NCBI GenBank assembly: GCA_050302275.1
Contig: JBNLAT010000009.1
Coordinates: forward strand, 13,486 to 77,485
Direction: 5' to 3'
From: JAPHTQ01 sp050302275
GTDB taxonomy: Bacteria; Pseudomonadota; Gammaproteobacteria; Thiohalomonadales; Thiohalomonadaceae
Length of the DNA: 64,000 bases
Below the pieces are notes generated by a model. That model was not told the DNA's origin and made no database searches. It was given only the letters and a program-made list of their open reading frames with translations. Below, in pieces: positions 8,221-18,244 of this stretch. The translations under genes were made by a program, and so were the position numbers. Each line of letters starts with the position of its first letter. Positions within the stretch are counted from its first letter, which is position 1.

Positions 8221-9711
8221 ATGGAAGCTATAAGGGATCATGAAACGAATATTGAGAGCTTGTGCTCCAGATCTTCTTATATAACAAATATCCAACAGTT
8301 CCTACGCGAGATAGACTACCAGAAAGCACTCTCGTTCTGGCTGCGCGAATATAGCAACAAAGAAAATCTTAACTCACCTGAAGACATAATCGTCGCTATA
8401 CAACGTTCGATAGCTGATATCGAACACATGATCAATGATCAAATAAATGCAATTATTCATCACAAGAGATTTCAGGCATTAGAAGCTTCATGGCGAGGTT
8501 TGTGGTACCTCGCAGTTCAGGCTGAAGGCACGAAGAATATTAAGCTTAAATTTCTTGATATCAGTTGGGCTGAGCTTTCACGTGATCTAGGCAAGGCGCT
8601 TGAATTCGATCACAGCCAACTCTTTCATAAGATCTATAGCGAAGAATACGGTACCCCTGGCGGCGAACCTTACGGTATTTTGATCGGTGATTATGAAGTT
8701 AGTCACAAACCCTCTGCCTCACATAAATATGATGATATTGCCACGCTAGAAGGCATGGCACAGATCGCTGCAGCTGCATTTGCACCATTTATTACATCAG
8801 CAGCACCCGAGTTATTTGGTATTGACGACTTTACTACCTTGGGGCAGCCACTGAATCTTCATGAAATATTCTCACAAACTGAATATATTAAATGGCGAGC
8901 TATTCGCAATAAAGCCGATATGCGCTTTGTCGGCCTAACGCTTCCTCATATATTGATGCGCCTCCCCTACCGAAAAACACCCGGAAGCTATAAAGGCGTA
9001 TTCTTTTATGAACATGGTGTTACAAAGAGTCATACCAACTACTGCTGGGGTAATGCTGCATATGCATTCGCAGCAATTCTCATACGTGAATTTGCAAACG
9101 TCGGCTGGTTTGGTCACATAAGAGGTGTACCAAGAAACCAAATTGGCGGCGGTCTTCTCGCCAATCTCCCCTGTGATTATTTTGATACGGACTCGGATAA
9201 TATTGCGCAAAAACCTGTGACTGATGTCATCGTTACAGATATAAAAGAACGCGAATTAAGCGACCTCGGTTTTATCCCGCTTTGCCAGTGTTACGACACG
9301 CCATTTGCTGCTTTTTATGGAAATCAATCTGTTCACAAACCAGCACGCCTATCCAAGCGAGAAGATAGCATTAACGCCAAGTTGGCAGCCATGTTACAAC
9401 ATGTATTGTGCGCATCACGTATCGCTCATTATATAAAAGTTATCATCCGCGACAGAATCGGCACATTCATGACAGCTGATGAGTGTGAGGACTATTTGCG
9501 TGAGTGGCTATTCAAATACACAACTGGTAGAGAAGACCTTGATTGGGAAGAGCAAGCAAGGTATCCATTGCGTGAAGCAAAAGTTGAAGTAAAAGAACAC
9601 CCGGGAAAACCCGGTGAATTCTTTGCTACCATTTATCTGCGTCCGCATTATCAACTCGACCATATGGTCTCAGAAATCGAACTCGCAACCGAGCTTGCAC
9701 AAACGACCTAG
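8221..9711 (+). CDS. Second TssC-type sheath protein (ImpD/TssC40-like paralogue)
   Basis: This 496-residue protein is a diverged paralogue of the TssC just upstream. It keeps FQALEASWRGLWYLAV, ALEFDHSQLFHKIYSEEYGTP, GGEPYGILIGDYE, EYIKWRAIRNKADMRFVGL and a C-terminal EVKEHPGKPGEF. Many surface positions and the N-terminus differ. Known rhizobial and Agrobacterium clusters carry a similar pair (ImpC/ImpD, TssC41/TssC40). Here it stands where hcp or tagJ often lies. A weak AGGAA precedes the ATG. A role as a specialised sheath or baseplate-proximal subunit is inference; the reading frame is intact. Confidence 0.88.
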   Translation: MEAIRDHETNIESLCSRSSYITNIQQFLREIDYQKALSFWLREYSNKENLNSPEDIIVAIQRSIADIEHMINDQINAIIHHKRFQALEASWRGLWYLAVQAEGTKNIKLKFLDISWAELSRDLGKALEFDHSQLFHKIYSEEYGTPGGEPYGILIGDYEVSHKPSASHKYDDIATLEGMAQIAAAAFAPFITSAAPELFGIDDFTTLGQPLNLHEIFSQTEYIKWRAIRNKADMRFVGLTLPHILMRLPYRKTPGSYKGVFFYEHGVTKSHTNYCWGNAAYAFAAILIREFANVGWFGHIRGVPRNQIGGGLLANLPCDYFDTDSDNIAQKPVTDVIVTDIKERELSDLGFIPLCQCYDTPFAAFYGNQSVHKPARLSKREDSINAKLAAMLQHVLCASRIAHYIKVIIRDRIGTFMTADECEDYLREWLFKYTTGREDLDWEEQARYPLREAKVEVKEHPGKPGEFFATIYLRPHYQLDHMVSEIELATELAQTT

Positions 9712-9720
9712 TAGACAGTT

Positions 9721-10218
9721 ATGGCCAGAGTTGATAAATCAAAGAAGCTTCGACCATCTATTCTTGACCGGCTCCTGGATAATGAGCCTGGAAGCGCAAT
9801 GGATAGAGACCCCGATCAACATCACAAACTTAAACAACTACGAGATAGTGTACGTCGCGATCTGGAAAACATGCTGAACACACGATTTCGTATGGTTGAA
9901 CCTTCGAAAGAGTATCCGGAACTTAAAAAGTCACTGCTAAATTATGGGTTACCTGATCTTGCCACAATAAATATTTTCGACAAGATAAGACGCCAGGAAT
10001 TTATAGATCACCTTGAAACACTGTTGACTGAGTTCGAACCAAGATTCAAGTCCGTGAAAATAAGCTTCATGGAAAACAAAAACACTGCGGACAAAACACT
10101 TAGATTCAAAATTGATGCTGTCTTATACGCTGATCCTTCACCCGAGGTCGTCGTGTTTGACTCAACGCTAGAGCCAGTTACCAGAACCGTTAACGTAGAA
10201 GACACAAATTATGGCTGA
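9721..10218 (+). CDS. tssE: Type VI secretion baseplate subunit TssE
   Basis: TssE is the gp25-like baseplate protein that starts sheath polymerisation. The 165-residue protein has the early LRPSILDRLLD motif, the SVRRDLENMLNTR segment and the NYGLPDL motif of the gp25 family, then a C-terminal beta region (FKIDAVLYAD). It starts nine bases after the second tssC gene and its last codons overlap the tssF start (ATGGCTGA arrangement), suggesting coupled translation. Confidence 0.95.
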   Translation: MARVDKSKKLRPSILDRLLDNEPGSAMDRDPDQHHKLKQLRDSVRRDLENMLNTRFRMVEPSKEYPELKKSLLNYGLPDLATINIFDKIRRQEFIDHLETLLTEFEPRFKSVKISFMENKNTADKTLRFKIDAVLYADPSPEVVVFDSTLEPVTRTVNVEDTNYG

Positions 10219-12046
10219 CGAATTACTCCCTTACTACGAAAAAGAACTGGCATTCATCAGGCAAATGGGTGCTGAATTTGCTAACGAACATCCAAAAATA
10301 GCTGGAAGACTGGGTATTAACTCTGAAACTATCGAAGACCCTCATGTTTCTCGGTTAATAGAAAGCTTTGCCTACTTGAATGCACGCATACAGCACAAAC
10401 TCGACGATGATTTCCCGGAATTAAGTGATGCACTTCTGGAAGTCATCTTCCCTCATTATCAGCGCCCAATACCTTCAATGAGTATTGTGCAATTCGAAGC
10501 TGATCGTGAAAAGCTCGATAGCGAATACCATGTTGACAAAGGCACCTTGCTCGAAACCGAACAGTTTCAGGGCGAGACATGTCGGTTTTCCACTATCTAT
10601 GACACAGATTTACTACCATTAAAATTAAGCAAGGCCACGCTGCTCGGCAGACCATTTAATACCCCTGGTTCGAAATCGCAAAAAGGTGCAGGAGGTGTTC
10701 TAAGACTGTCATTTGAGACCTTCAACGAAGAAATATTAGTCAGCGACGTCCGACCTGACAGAATTCGTCTATACCTCAAGGGCCAACCACAACATATAAA
10801 TCCTCTATACAAGATGCTACTCAACGAATGTCATGGACTCGTTATGGTAACATCTGAAGATGACCCGCATCCGATATATTTAGCTCCAACTTGTATCAAA
10901 TCTGTGGGCTTTGCAGAAAACGAGGGGCTGCTACCATATCCAGCAGCATCTTTTAAAGGCTACAGGCTACTTACAGAGTATTTTGCATTTCCAGAAAAAT
11001 TCATGTTTATTGATTTAGCTGGGTTCGCTGGAAAAATTCCGGAAACAGCCGAGAGAAATCTGGAATTTTACATCTATCTCAGTAGTTCTGATGTGGAGCT
11101 TGAGCATAATATATCCGAAAACACTTTCCAGCTTGGCTGCACACCAGTTATAAATCTTTTTTCACATCGTGCCGATCCTATAAAACTTGAGCACACTCAG
11201 ACTGAGTATCAAATCATTCCTGATGCCAGACGCCCTGTTGGTTATGAAGTCTATTCAGTCGACAAGGTCATTGCGTCAAACTCAGCTGGCCTCAAAGAGA
11301 AATACCTGCCTCTATATGGCATCGATCACAAGCATCAAGAAAGTGACACACATGCCTATTGGTTCCCAAGGCGACGTAGCGCGAAGTTGGGTACATATCA
11401 ACGCGACGATGGTACTGATGTGTTTCTCAGCCTGGTTGATCTACATTTCAACCCCAATAATCCTGATGACAGGACGCTAAATATAGAAACGACATGTTCA
11501 AATCGAGATCAACCCTCGAAGCTACCTTTTTCGGCAGACCAACCGAAGCTGATGGGTGTTGATATTGCTCCCCCATGTAAGCGTATAAAATGCCTAACAC
11601 AACCAACGAACACCATCAGACCATCACTGAGAAATAGTGCTCGTTGGCGCTTATTGTCACACTTAAATCTCAATCATTTATCTATAACAGGCCGTGACGA
11701 CGCAACAACCGCTCTAAAAGAAATACTGCGTCTTTACGATTTCAAAGAGACCGCTATTAATCGTGCTCAAATTGAGTCCATATCCAAAATTAGCACTCGT
11801 GCAATCAGCGCTCCATTATCAATCGATGGAAGAGCAACGCTATGTAGAGGGATAGAAATCGAAGTAGAGCTCGATGACACACAATTATCTGGGAGTAGCA
11901 GTTTCCTTTTCGCGACAGTGCTTGAGCACTTCTTTGCACTATATTGCCCATTAAACTCATTCACACGTGTTCTGGTAAAATTAAAAAGTAAAGAAGGTTA
12001 CCTAAAGAAATGTCCTCCGAGATCAGGCGAAAAAACCCTTCTGTAA
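10211..12046 (+). CDS. tssF: Type VI secretion baseplate subunit TssF
   Basis: TssF is the largest wedge protein of the T6SS baseplate and works in a complex with TssG. The 611-residue length fits the family. The N-terminus shows ELLPYYEKELAFIRQMGAEF and the adjacent HPKIAGRLG and VSRLIESFAYLNARI, followed by FPHYQRPIPSM, all hallmarks of VasA/ImpG. It overlaps tssE by 8 bases at its start and tssG by 37 bases at its end. No disruption is seen. Confidence 0.96.
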   Translation: MADELLPYYEKELAFIRQMGAEFANEHPKIAGRLGINSETIEDPHVSRLIESFAYLNARIQHKLDDDFPELSDALLEVIFPHYQRPIPSMSIVQFEADREKLDSEYHVDKGTLLETEQFQGETCRFSTIYDTDLLPLKLSKATLLGRPFNTPGSKSQKGAGGVLRLSFETFNEEILVSDVRPDRIRLYLKGQPQHINPLYKMLLNECHGLVMVTSEDDPHPIYLAPTCIKSVGFAENEGLLPYPAASFKGYRLLTEYFAFPEKFMFIDLAGFAGKIPETAERNLEFYIYLSSSDVELEHNISENTFQLGCTPVINLFSHRADPIKLEHTQTEYQIIPDARRPVGYEVYSVDKVIASNSAGLKEKYLPLYGIDHKHQESDTHAYWFPRRRSAKLGTYQRDDGTDVFLSLVDLHFNPNNPDDRTLNIETTCSNRDQPSKLPFSADQPKLMGVDIAPPCKRIKCLTQPTNTIRPSLRNSARWRLLSHLNLNHLSITGRDDATTALKEILRLYDFKETAINRAQIESISKISTRAISAPLSIDGRATLCRGIEIEVELDDTQLSGSSSFLFATVLEHFFALYCPLNSFTRVLVKLKSKEGYLKKCPPRSGEKTLL

Positions 12047-13125
12047 CGCAACAGTTACTGGAAGCACCAGAAAAGTACAGACTCCAGCAGGCGATTCGCA
12101 TACTGGAGAGAGCTGCACATTATGCACAGTTAGATGATAAAGGGTCTTTCGCGACAAACCCTTTAGCGAGATTCACTCCTCCATCTAGTGAGTGCATACG
12201 ATTAGCGACTAATACAACACTCGCTTTTCCTGCCTCTGACATTTCAGGCATTGAGCGCACTGAGGGCAGCAAGCGAGCATCACAATGGAGTATAAAGGTT
12301 AATGCGCTAGGCCTCACAGGCGCAATGGGAGTACTGCCTTACCACTATACTGAACTATTATTAAAGCGCGCCAAACAAAAGGACAACACAATACGTAAGT
12401 TTTTTGATTTATTTAATCATAGAACAATCTCATTGTTTTCCCAGGCGTCGAACAAATACCAACTCCCAATCCAATATGAGCGCAGTCGTTTACACACCAG
12501 GAATAATGAACATAACAATCACCACACAAACTCTCTTTTAGCCTTAATTGGCCTTGGCACAAAGGGACTAGAAAATCGTCTATTCACAAAAGACGAATCA
12601 CTTTTATTCTACAGCGGCTTACTCAGCCAACGAGTTAGAACTGCGTCAGGCTTAAAGCAACTATTAAGCTCACATTTTAATATCCCTATTGAAATCGTGC
12701 AGTTTGTTGGGCAGTGGCAGGATCTAATTGATGACGTCAGAAGCAAGCTACCTGACAAATATAACCCGCAGGGTAGAAATGTTTGCCTTGGCCGTTCCGC
12801 CATGATAGGCAAATCTGGTTGGTTCGCTCAGGGAAAGATTCGTATCATTCTTGGCCCGCTAAACAAACAACAATTGCGCGAATTTTCACCAGGGACATCG
12901 TCATTAAAAGCACTCCATGAGTTAACACGTTTATATGTTGGATTGGAAAATGACTACGAACTCCTTATACGTGTCAGGAAATGTGACTTCCCTGAGAAGT
13001 TGGCACTAAGCAAAACAAACTCACCTGTCGTAGGCTGGGATACAAGATTACCTTCCAGATCAAACCAGGTAACGAGCGAGGATGACACACTAGATATCTC
13101 GGTCTCATCTAGAAGATTGGTATAG
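12010..13125 (+). CDS. tssG: Type VI secretion baseplate subunit TssG
   Basis: TssG (VasB/ImpH) binds TssF in the baseplate wedge. The 371-residue protein has the ImpH signatures FDLFNHRTISLFSQA, the QRVRTASGLKQLLSSHFNIPI stretch (split here as QRVRTASGLKQLL and SHFNIPI), and FVGQWQDL. The reading frame begins with an ATG inside the end of tssF, a common arrangement for this pair. A 34-bp gap with AAGGA separates it from clpV. Confidence 0.94.
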   Translation: MSSEIRRKNPSVTQQLLEAPEKYRLQQAIRILERAAHYAQLDDKGSFATNPLARFTPPSSECIRLATNTTLAFPASDISGIERTEGSKRASQWSIKVNALGLTGAMGVLPYHYTELLLKRAKQKDNTIRKFFDLFNHRTISLFSQASNKYQLPIQYERSRLHTRNNEHNNHHTNSLLALIGLGTKGLENRLFTKDESLLFYSGLLSQRVRTASGLKQLLSSHFNIPIEIVQFVGQWQDLIDDVRSKLPDKYNPQGRNVCLGRSAMIGKSGWFAQGKIRIILGPLNKQQLREFSPGTSSLKALHELTRLYVGLENDYELLIRVRKCDFPEKLALSKTNSPVVGWDTRLPSRSNQVTSEDDTLDISVSSRRLV

Positions 13126-13159
13126 CAGTTCAATATTAATAGAAAAGGATGCACATAGA

Positions 13160-15847
13160 ATGATCAACATTGACCTGAAGTCATTGGTAGGAAAACTTAA
13201 CGACTCATGCCGTACATCTCTTGAAGGTGCCGCAGGGCTCTGTATGGCTCGCACACACTACAATGTTGAGGTAGAACACTGGTTACTCAAGCTTCTGGAG
13301 AGCTCGGATAACGACATAACTGCTATCCTGGAAAAGTTCGATATCAATCCTGGTCAACTCGTCGCTGATCTTAATAAAGAACTTGATAAAATTAAATCTG
13401 GTAATACTCGGGCACCTGCCTTGTCACCTACTGTGGTCGATCTGGCTAAGAATGCCTGGATACTTGCATCTGTCGAATACAGTCACCCACAGGCCACATC
13501 TGCACATATCCTGGGTGCATTAATGATGGACGAAAGTCTGAGACGTTCGACTGAAGCCTCTTCAGGTGAACTGAAGAAAATCGTCCCTGAGTCATTACGC
13601 GCCCTACTCCCCAGCATTGTCGGAAGTACAAGTGAGTCTATAAGTGCCGGAATTGGTAACACCTATAGTACTGAAGGCACAGCCTCTGCACATCCCAGCA
13701 ACACACCATCACTTGATCAGTTCACAATTAATCTTACAGAAGCTGCGAAGCAGGGAAAGATTGATCCCGTACTTGGGCGTGATGAAGAAGTCAGACAAAT
13801 TATTGATATCCTCATTCGCCGCCGACAGAATAACCCTATTCTCACTGGTGAGGCTGGTGTTGGCAAAACTGCTGTTGTCGAAGGATTTGCTTTACGAATC
13901 GCTTCTGGTGATGTACCAGAACCACTCAAGGGCGTCATAGTACGCAGCCTGGATCTCGGACTACTCCAGGCTGGCGCTAGCGTTAAGGGCGAGTTTGAGA
14001 ATCGATTGAAATCTGTTATTGCTGAAGTCAAGGCATCGCCTGTCCCAATCATCATGTTTATCGATGAGGCGCATACAATGATAGGCGCAGGTGGTAAAGA
14101 GGGACAGGGCGATGCAGCTAATCTGCTCAAACCCGCTCTTGCCAGAGGTGAACTACGCACAATTGCTGCCACGACATGGGCTGAGTACAAAAAGTATTTT
14201 GAGCGTGATCCTGCCCTCACCCGTCGTTTTCAGGTTGTTAAAATAGAAGAACCGGATATCAGTAAAGCTATCGATATGATGCGCTCAATTTCAGTGATGC
14301 TTGCCAATCATCATGGCGTACGAATTATGGACGAAGCAATCGTTGACTCTGTTAAGTTATCTAGCCGTTATATCACAGCACGCCAATTACCAGACAAGTC
14401 TGTTAGCTTACTCGATACCGCATGTGCTCGTGTCGCCTTAAGCCAAAGCGCCACCCCATCTGCAATTGAAGATACACGCCGTCGTATCACACAATGTGAA
14501 GCTAACATTTCATCATTGGAACGTGAAAATGCAACCCTCGGTAACTGTGAAGCACGTATTGAGGAACTCAAGGCGGAACAGTCACAACTGGAAACCGAAT
14601 TGAAAAAGCAGCAAGAACAGTGGGATAAGGAAAAAGAAAAAGTTGAACAGATACATGCTCTGCAGAAAAAAATAGAAGATGATTTTAATGCCCAGAAAAT
14701 ACCTGATGAAGAAGCCAAGAAGGAAGATGCGCCGCAGCTTCTATCGGACAAGGAACGAGACAAAATAAAGGCTGAAATCCATAAATTAATGAGTGAATTG
14801 ACCCAATTGCAGGGTGAAAATCCCATGATAGAGGTCAATGTAGATAGTCAGGCCATTGCCGAGGTTGTCGCGAACTGGACAGGTATCCCTGTGGGTAAAA
14901 TGGTGTCTGATGAAATTAACACCGTACTCAACCTGAAAGATGTTCTGGGTGATCGAGTCATCGGCCAACAGCATGCCCTTGATGCAGTCGCCCAGGCAAT
15001 CCGTACATCACGGGCAGGTCTGACTGACCCACGTAAACCTATTGGGGTTTTCTTTATGGTCGGCCCGAGCGGTGTTGGTAAGACCGAAACAGCTCTCGCC
15101 CTGTCGGATCTCCTCTATGGTGGTGAGCAAAACATCACCGTAATCAATATGTCGGAATTCAAGGAAGAACATAAAGTTTCCATGTTGCTCGGTTCACCTC
15201 CCGGGTATGTTGGGTATGGTGAAGGCGGTGTTCTTACAGAAGCCGTGCGTCGCAAACCCTATAGTGTAGTGTTACTGGACGAGATGGAAAAAGCGCATCC
15301 TGGCGTACAGGATATTTTCTACAATCTGTTCGACAAAGGTACCATCAGAGACGGCGAAGGACGGGATATAGATTTCAGAAATACTGTAATTATTATGACT
15401 TCGAATGCAGGTGAGGAACATATACGTGCCATGTGCGCCAGCAGTGAAGAATTACCGGAACCTGATATTCTTCTCGACAACTTCCGTCCTCAACTACTGA
15501 AATACTTCAAGCCAGCATTCCTGGGACGCAGTACCGTAATCCCTTACTACCCACTTGGCGATGAAGATCTCATGAAAATTTGCAAGATCAACATGAGTCG
15601 CATCAACAAACGGGTTATGGAACATTACAATGCTGACTTTAGCTATGATGATGATGTCATGTTGCATATTGTTGCACGAAGCCAGGAAGTCGATACGGGT
15701 GCTCGGAATATCGAGAACATACTCACCCGCACCATGCTTCCTGAAATGGCATCAGAGTGCCTATCCCGTATGGCGGCAAATGAAACAATAACCAAGATTC
15801 ATGTTGGCGTTGATGAGGAAGGACAGTTCAGCTATCAAATTAGCTAA
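13160..15847 (+). CDS. tssH: Type VI secretion AAA+ ATPase TssH/ClpV
   Basis: ClpV strips contracted TssB/TssC sheaths so that subunits can be reused. The 895-residue protein has an N-terminal Clp-N region (about 1-160), a first AAA+ domain with Walker A GEAGVGKT near residue 230 and a Walker B MFIDEAH near 300, a coiled-coil middle region (about 440-540), and a second AAA+ domain with Walker A GPSGVGKT near 635 and VVLLDEMEKAH. The C-terminal GAR(N)IE arrangement of ClpB-type proteins is present. AAGGA stands before the ATG. It is the last core T6SS gene of this arm. Confidence 0.96.
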   Translation: MINIDLKSLVGKLNDSCRTSLEGAAGLCMARTHYNVEVEHWLLKLLESSDNDITAILEKFDINPGQLVADLNKELDKIKSGNTRAPALSPTVVDLAKNAWILASVEYSHPQATSAHILGALMMDESLRRSTEASSGELKKIVPESLRALLPSIVGSTSESISAGIGNTYSTEGTASAHPSNTPSLDQFTINLTEAAKQGKIDPVLGRDEEVRQIIDILIRRRQNNPILTGEAGVGKTAVVEGFALRIASGDVPEPLKGVIVRSLDLGLLQAGASVKGEFENRLKSVIAEVKASPVPIIMFIDEAHTMIGAGGKEGQGDAANLLKPALARGELRTIAATTWAEYKKYFERDPALTRRFQVVKIEEPDISKAIDMMRSISVMLANHHGVRIMDEAIVDSVKLSSRYITARQLPDKSVSLLDTACARVALSQSATPSAIEDTRRRITQCEANISSLERENATLGNCEARIEELKAEQSQLETELKKQQEQWDKEKEKVEQIHALQKKIEDDFNAQKIPDEEAKKEDAPQLLSDKERDKIKAEIHKLMSELTQLQGENPMIEVNVDSQAIAEVVANWTGIPVGKMVSDEINTVLNLKDVLGDRVIGQQHALDAVAQAIRTSRAGLTDPRKPIGVFFMVGPSGVGKTETALALSDLLYGGEQNITVINMSEFKEEHKVSMLLGSPPGYVGYGEGGVLTEAVRRKPYSVVLLDEMEKAHPGVQDIFYNLFDKGTIRDGEGRDIDFRNTVIIMTSNAGEEHIRAMCASSEELPEPDILLDNFRPQLLKYFKPAFLGRSTVIPYYPLGDEDLMKICKINMSRINKRVMEHYNADFSYDDDVMLHIVARSQEVDTGARNIENILTRTMLPEMASECLSRMAANETITKIHVGVDEEGQFSYQIS

Positions 15848-15961
15848 CGATTTGGCACAGGGACGTGCCATTCCCCCTAATGGGCTTAACTGAGATGCGA
15901 ATCGCGTACAACGAGCCAGGAAATAGAATTAATTATTCATAGATATCAATAAGTTATATAT

Positions 15962-15990
15962 TTGATGTAGGTTTTGTTCGACAATATTAA
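15962..15990 (+). promoter_or_regulatory. Possible promoter before the candidate effector gene
   Basis: In the 234-bp A+T-rich gap after clpV, TTGATG (15962-15967) and TATTAA (15985-15990) are 17 bp apart, each with four of six consensus matches. A short dyad (TGGCAC/GTGCCA) also lies at 15853-15870 but has no T-run. This suggests, weakly, that the downstream gene pair can be transcribed apart from the core T6SS operon. Confidence 0.3.
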
Positions 15991-16081
15991 CAACATAAGC
16001 AAATCATGAAATTCCGTTACCATTAGAGTAGAATGGTGACGTAATCGATTAACATGGAAGACACCAGTAGGCAGGAATTCG

Positions 16082-18244
16082 ATGCTCATTCGTCAGTTAG
16101 TTAAAGATCACTTTGGACAACAATATAAAATCCAGACTCGCACAGATACTTCTGTGCACGATCGCGTAAAACCAGAGCAATTTTATAGTGAGATCCAGGC
16201 AAGTCGTTTCATCGGGAATTTGGTTGTTCCCGTTGGTTTCTGGAAGAACCTCTATTACTCCACAGCCCTTTCAGAGAAGCCTGCTCGTAACGATTCGGAA
16301 ATTACGGCACATATCGCTACACTATTCATCAGCGGCAAAATCAAAGCCTACAAGGTTGATATCTCCTCACATACCGATCATCCACCATCAAAGCGTACTA
16401 TCACTGATGGGAAAAAGAACCGGCATATTTTCCTGCCTGCAAGTGCTTTACTGATAAGCAAATCTAGTGACGTCATCACATTCAACAGCAAAACAGAAGC
16501 TCACAAGTATCTGGCAGCACTTTCACCAGATAAAGCTTCGCTACAGACTATGGTTCATGAACTCAAGTTACCCAGTCCCAAGAATAAAGATGACCATAAT
16601 GAGCTGATGGAAATTATTGCTACAGGCATGGCCAGTGGTGATGTTGTCATTACAGTCGATAACTTTTCATCTCCACCCGCCCCATCAGAAACATCCATCG
16701 AGCCATCACAAAGTACAGCTGTGAAATCTGTAGGTCTTGGCCCCGCAGCAGCGGCAAGCAGTAATGCTACTCCAGTAGAGAAAAAAGAACATGTATGCTC
16801 CCTGAGTAAAATGACCCTATCGTGCAAACATGGTCGTGAAGCTATCCTTGACCCGGCAGCGCCGCTTGATAAAAAAACTGGCGTAGCAAAAGTCCCCTAT
16901 CTCGCAGTTACCTCTGCCCCACAAAGTTCAGATCGAGCATCGCAGGAGTTAATTACTGCAAAAATCACTGTTGATGATAAGTGTCCAAGCCACACACAAG
17001 CACCATATAGCATCAGCAGTGATACGATTAGCCTGGTCGGCGAAAACTTCGGTGACATCATCAAGTTCTATAGTCCGGGTGAAGAACTTGATTTGGCAAC
17101 AAAGTTCTACAAATATATCTGGCTTCCATCAATTAAGCCTATAAGCTATAAAGTCTACCCCCCAACATTTTGTGACATGTCGAAATTTGATGGAAAAGCA
17201 CAGAGTACCCGTGTCGATGTATATCCTGAAATCTCATGGGATATCGGACTTGAAATAGGCTTTGGCCAGATTACGGCAGCAGACGAATCGCCATCAGATA
17301 ACACGGCTTCCAAGAATAACGTCATCGAAAGAAAGATCGATCAGGAAGTGTTTTCCATTACAGGGAAAGCCAAGTGCACCAATGGCTCAAACACCATTGA
17401 CTATGTAGCCGACTTTAAAAATAAATTTGGCACTTTAGAACAGGAAATAACAAATCAGAACGCGCTTCTTTCTAAGGTCTTTGGGAAATTCCAGGAAGGT
17501 GATAATCATAGTGTAACGATCGACCTTCCTAAAATGGCATTTAATGGGACAAGTTCTATAGCAGAAAAAAGTGGAAGCCCTGATGTCGATATTAAATGGG
17601 ACTACAACATCAAAGCAGACCCACTAATTGGTATAAAAGCTGAAGTCGATGTATTACCTATGCTTCTCAGAAGTAGTCAATGGGGCAAGCTTTTTCTGCC
17701 ATTACTGAGTGAGTTAAAAGAGGGTTATGCTACCCCTGGTGGAAAGGCAGGAATTCAGTTAGAAGCTAGTGTAATACTCTCTATTGAAGGAAAAGTTGAA
17801 TTCGATCTTTCTTTTACTGATTCCACATTTGTCCATGATGAAAAAACCGATTTGCGCTCACTGAAATTTGACGTTCCATTCAAATGCAAAGGCAAACTCA
17901 AGGGTAAAGGACACCTTCTAATATTATCAGCCGAACTTGGTGTATCAGCCGAACTCAATTCTGGCTTCGCATATGAAATGTTAATGGGCGCCGATTCGAC
18001 AGGCATATACAGAAGCAGCATTTTACACTTTCACGGCCTGGTATTTGAAATTAAAGCCTATATAGAAGGAAAAAGAGAGGCCAGTGGACAAGAGAAAAAA
18101 TATGGGAACAATCCATTTGGTCAAAGTCTAACACGCAAAAATAGTGGCTCGACTGGGGCACGAAAAGAATTCAACAATAAATGGACATGGATAGAAAAAG
18201 ACGAAATCGAGTTTAGTAAGGAATATATTGTAAGCAATGGATAA
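16082..18244 (+). CDS. Unrecognised 720-residue protein next to clpV; candidate T6SS effector
   Basis: I do not recognise the family. The protein has no signal peptide. A first region (1-195) reads as a mixed alpha/beta domain. A Ser/Pro/Ala linker (196-232) is followed by a small region with conserved-looking Cys/His spacing (Cys239, Cys248, His250, then Cys301 and His304) that could bind a metal. The C-terminal 400 residues are beta-rich with alternating hydrophobic strands (IQLEASVILSIEGKVEFDLSF region). AGGA stands six bases before the ATG. The last codons overlap the next gene by eight bases. The position behind clpV, the size, and the exported partner fit an antibacterial effector with its immunity protein; this is inference. 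It could instead be an accessory structural protein. Confidence 0.5.
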   Translation: MLIRQLVKDHFGQQYKIQTRTDTSVHDRVKPEQFYSEIQASRFIGNLVVPVGFWKNLYYSTALSEKPARNDSEITAHIATLFISGKIKAYKVDISSHTDHPPSKRTITDGKKNRHIFLPASALLISKSSDVITFNSKTEAHKYLAALSPDKASLQTMVHELKLPSPKNKDDHNELMEIIATGMASGDVVITVDNFSSPPAPSETSIEPSQSTAVKSVGLGPAAAASSNATPVEKKEHVCSLSKMTLSCKHGREAILDPAAPLDKKTGVAKVPYLAVTSAPQSSDRASQELITAKITVDDKCPSHTQAPYSISSDTISLVGENFGDIIKFYSPGEELDLATKFYKYIWLPSIKPISYKVYPPTFCDMSKFDGKAQSTRVDVYPEISWDIGLEIGFGQITAADESPSDNTASKNNVIERKIDQEVFSITGKAKCTNGSNTIDYVADFKNKFGTLEQEITNQNALLSKVFGKFQEGDNHSVTIDLPKMAFNGTSSIAEKSGSPDVDIKWDYNIKADPLIGIKAEVDVLPMLLRSSQWGKLFLPLLSELKEGYATPGGKAGIQLEASVILSIEGKVEFDLSFTDSTFVHDEKTDLRSLKFDVPFKCKGKLKGKGHLLILSAELGVSAELNSGFAYEMLMGADSTGIYRSSILHFHGLVFEIKAYIEGKREASGQEKKYGNNPFGQSLTRKNSGSTGARKEFNNKWTWIEKDEIEFSKEYIVSNG

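Noticed and set aside
13717..14838. Long antisense open frames inside clpV
   Set aside because: They mirror the clpV reading frame, with Ser/Ile-rich translations and no start signals.
15853..15870. TGGCAC...GTGCCA after clpV as a sigma-54 promoter or terminator
   Set aside because: GG and GC are 11 bases apart instead of 10, the -12 box is not TTGC, and no T-run follows the short stem.
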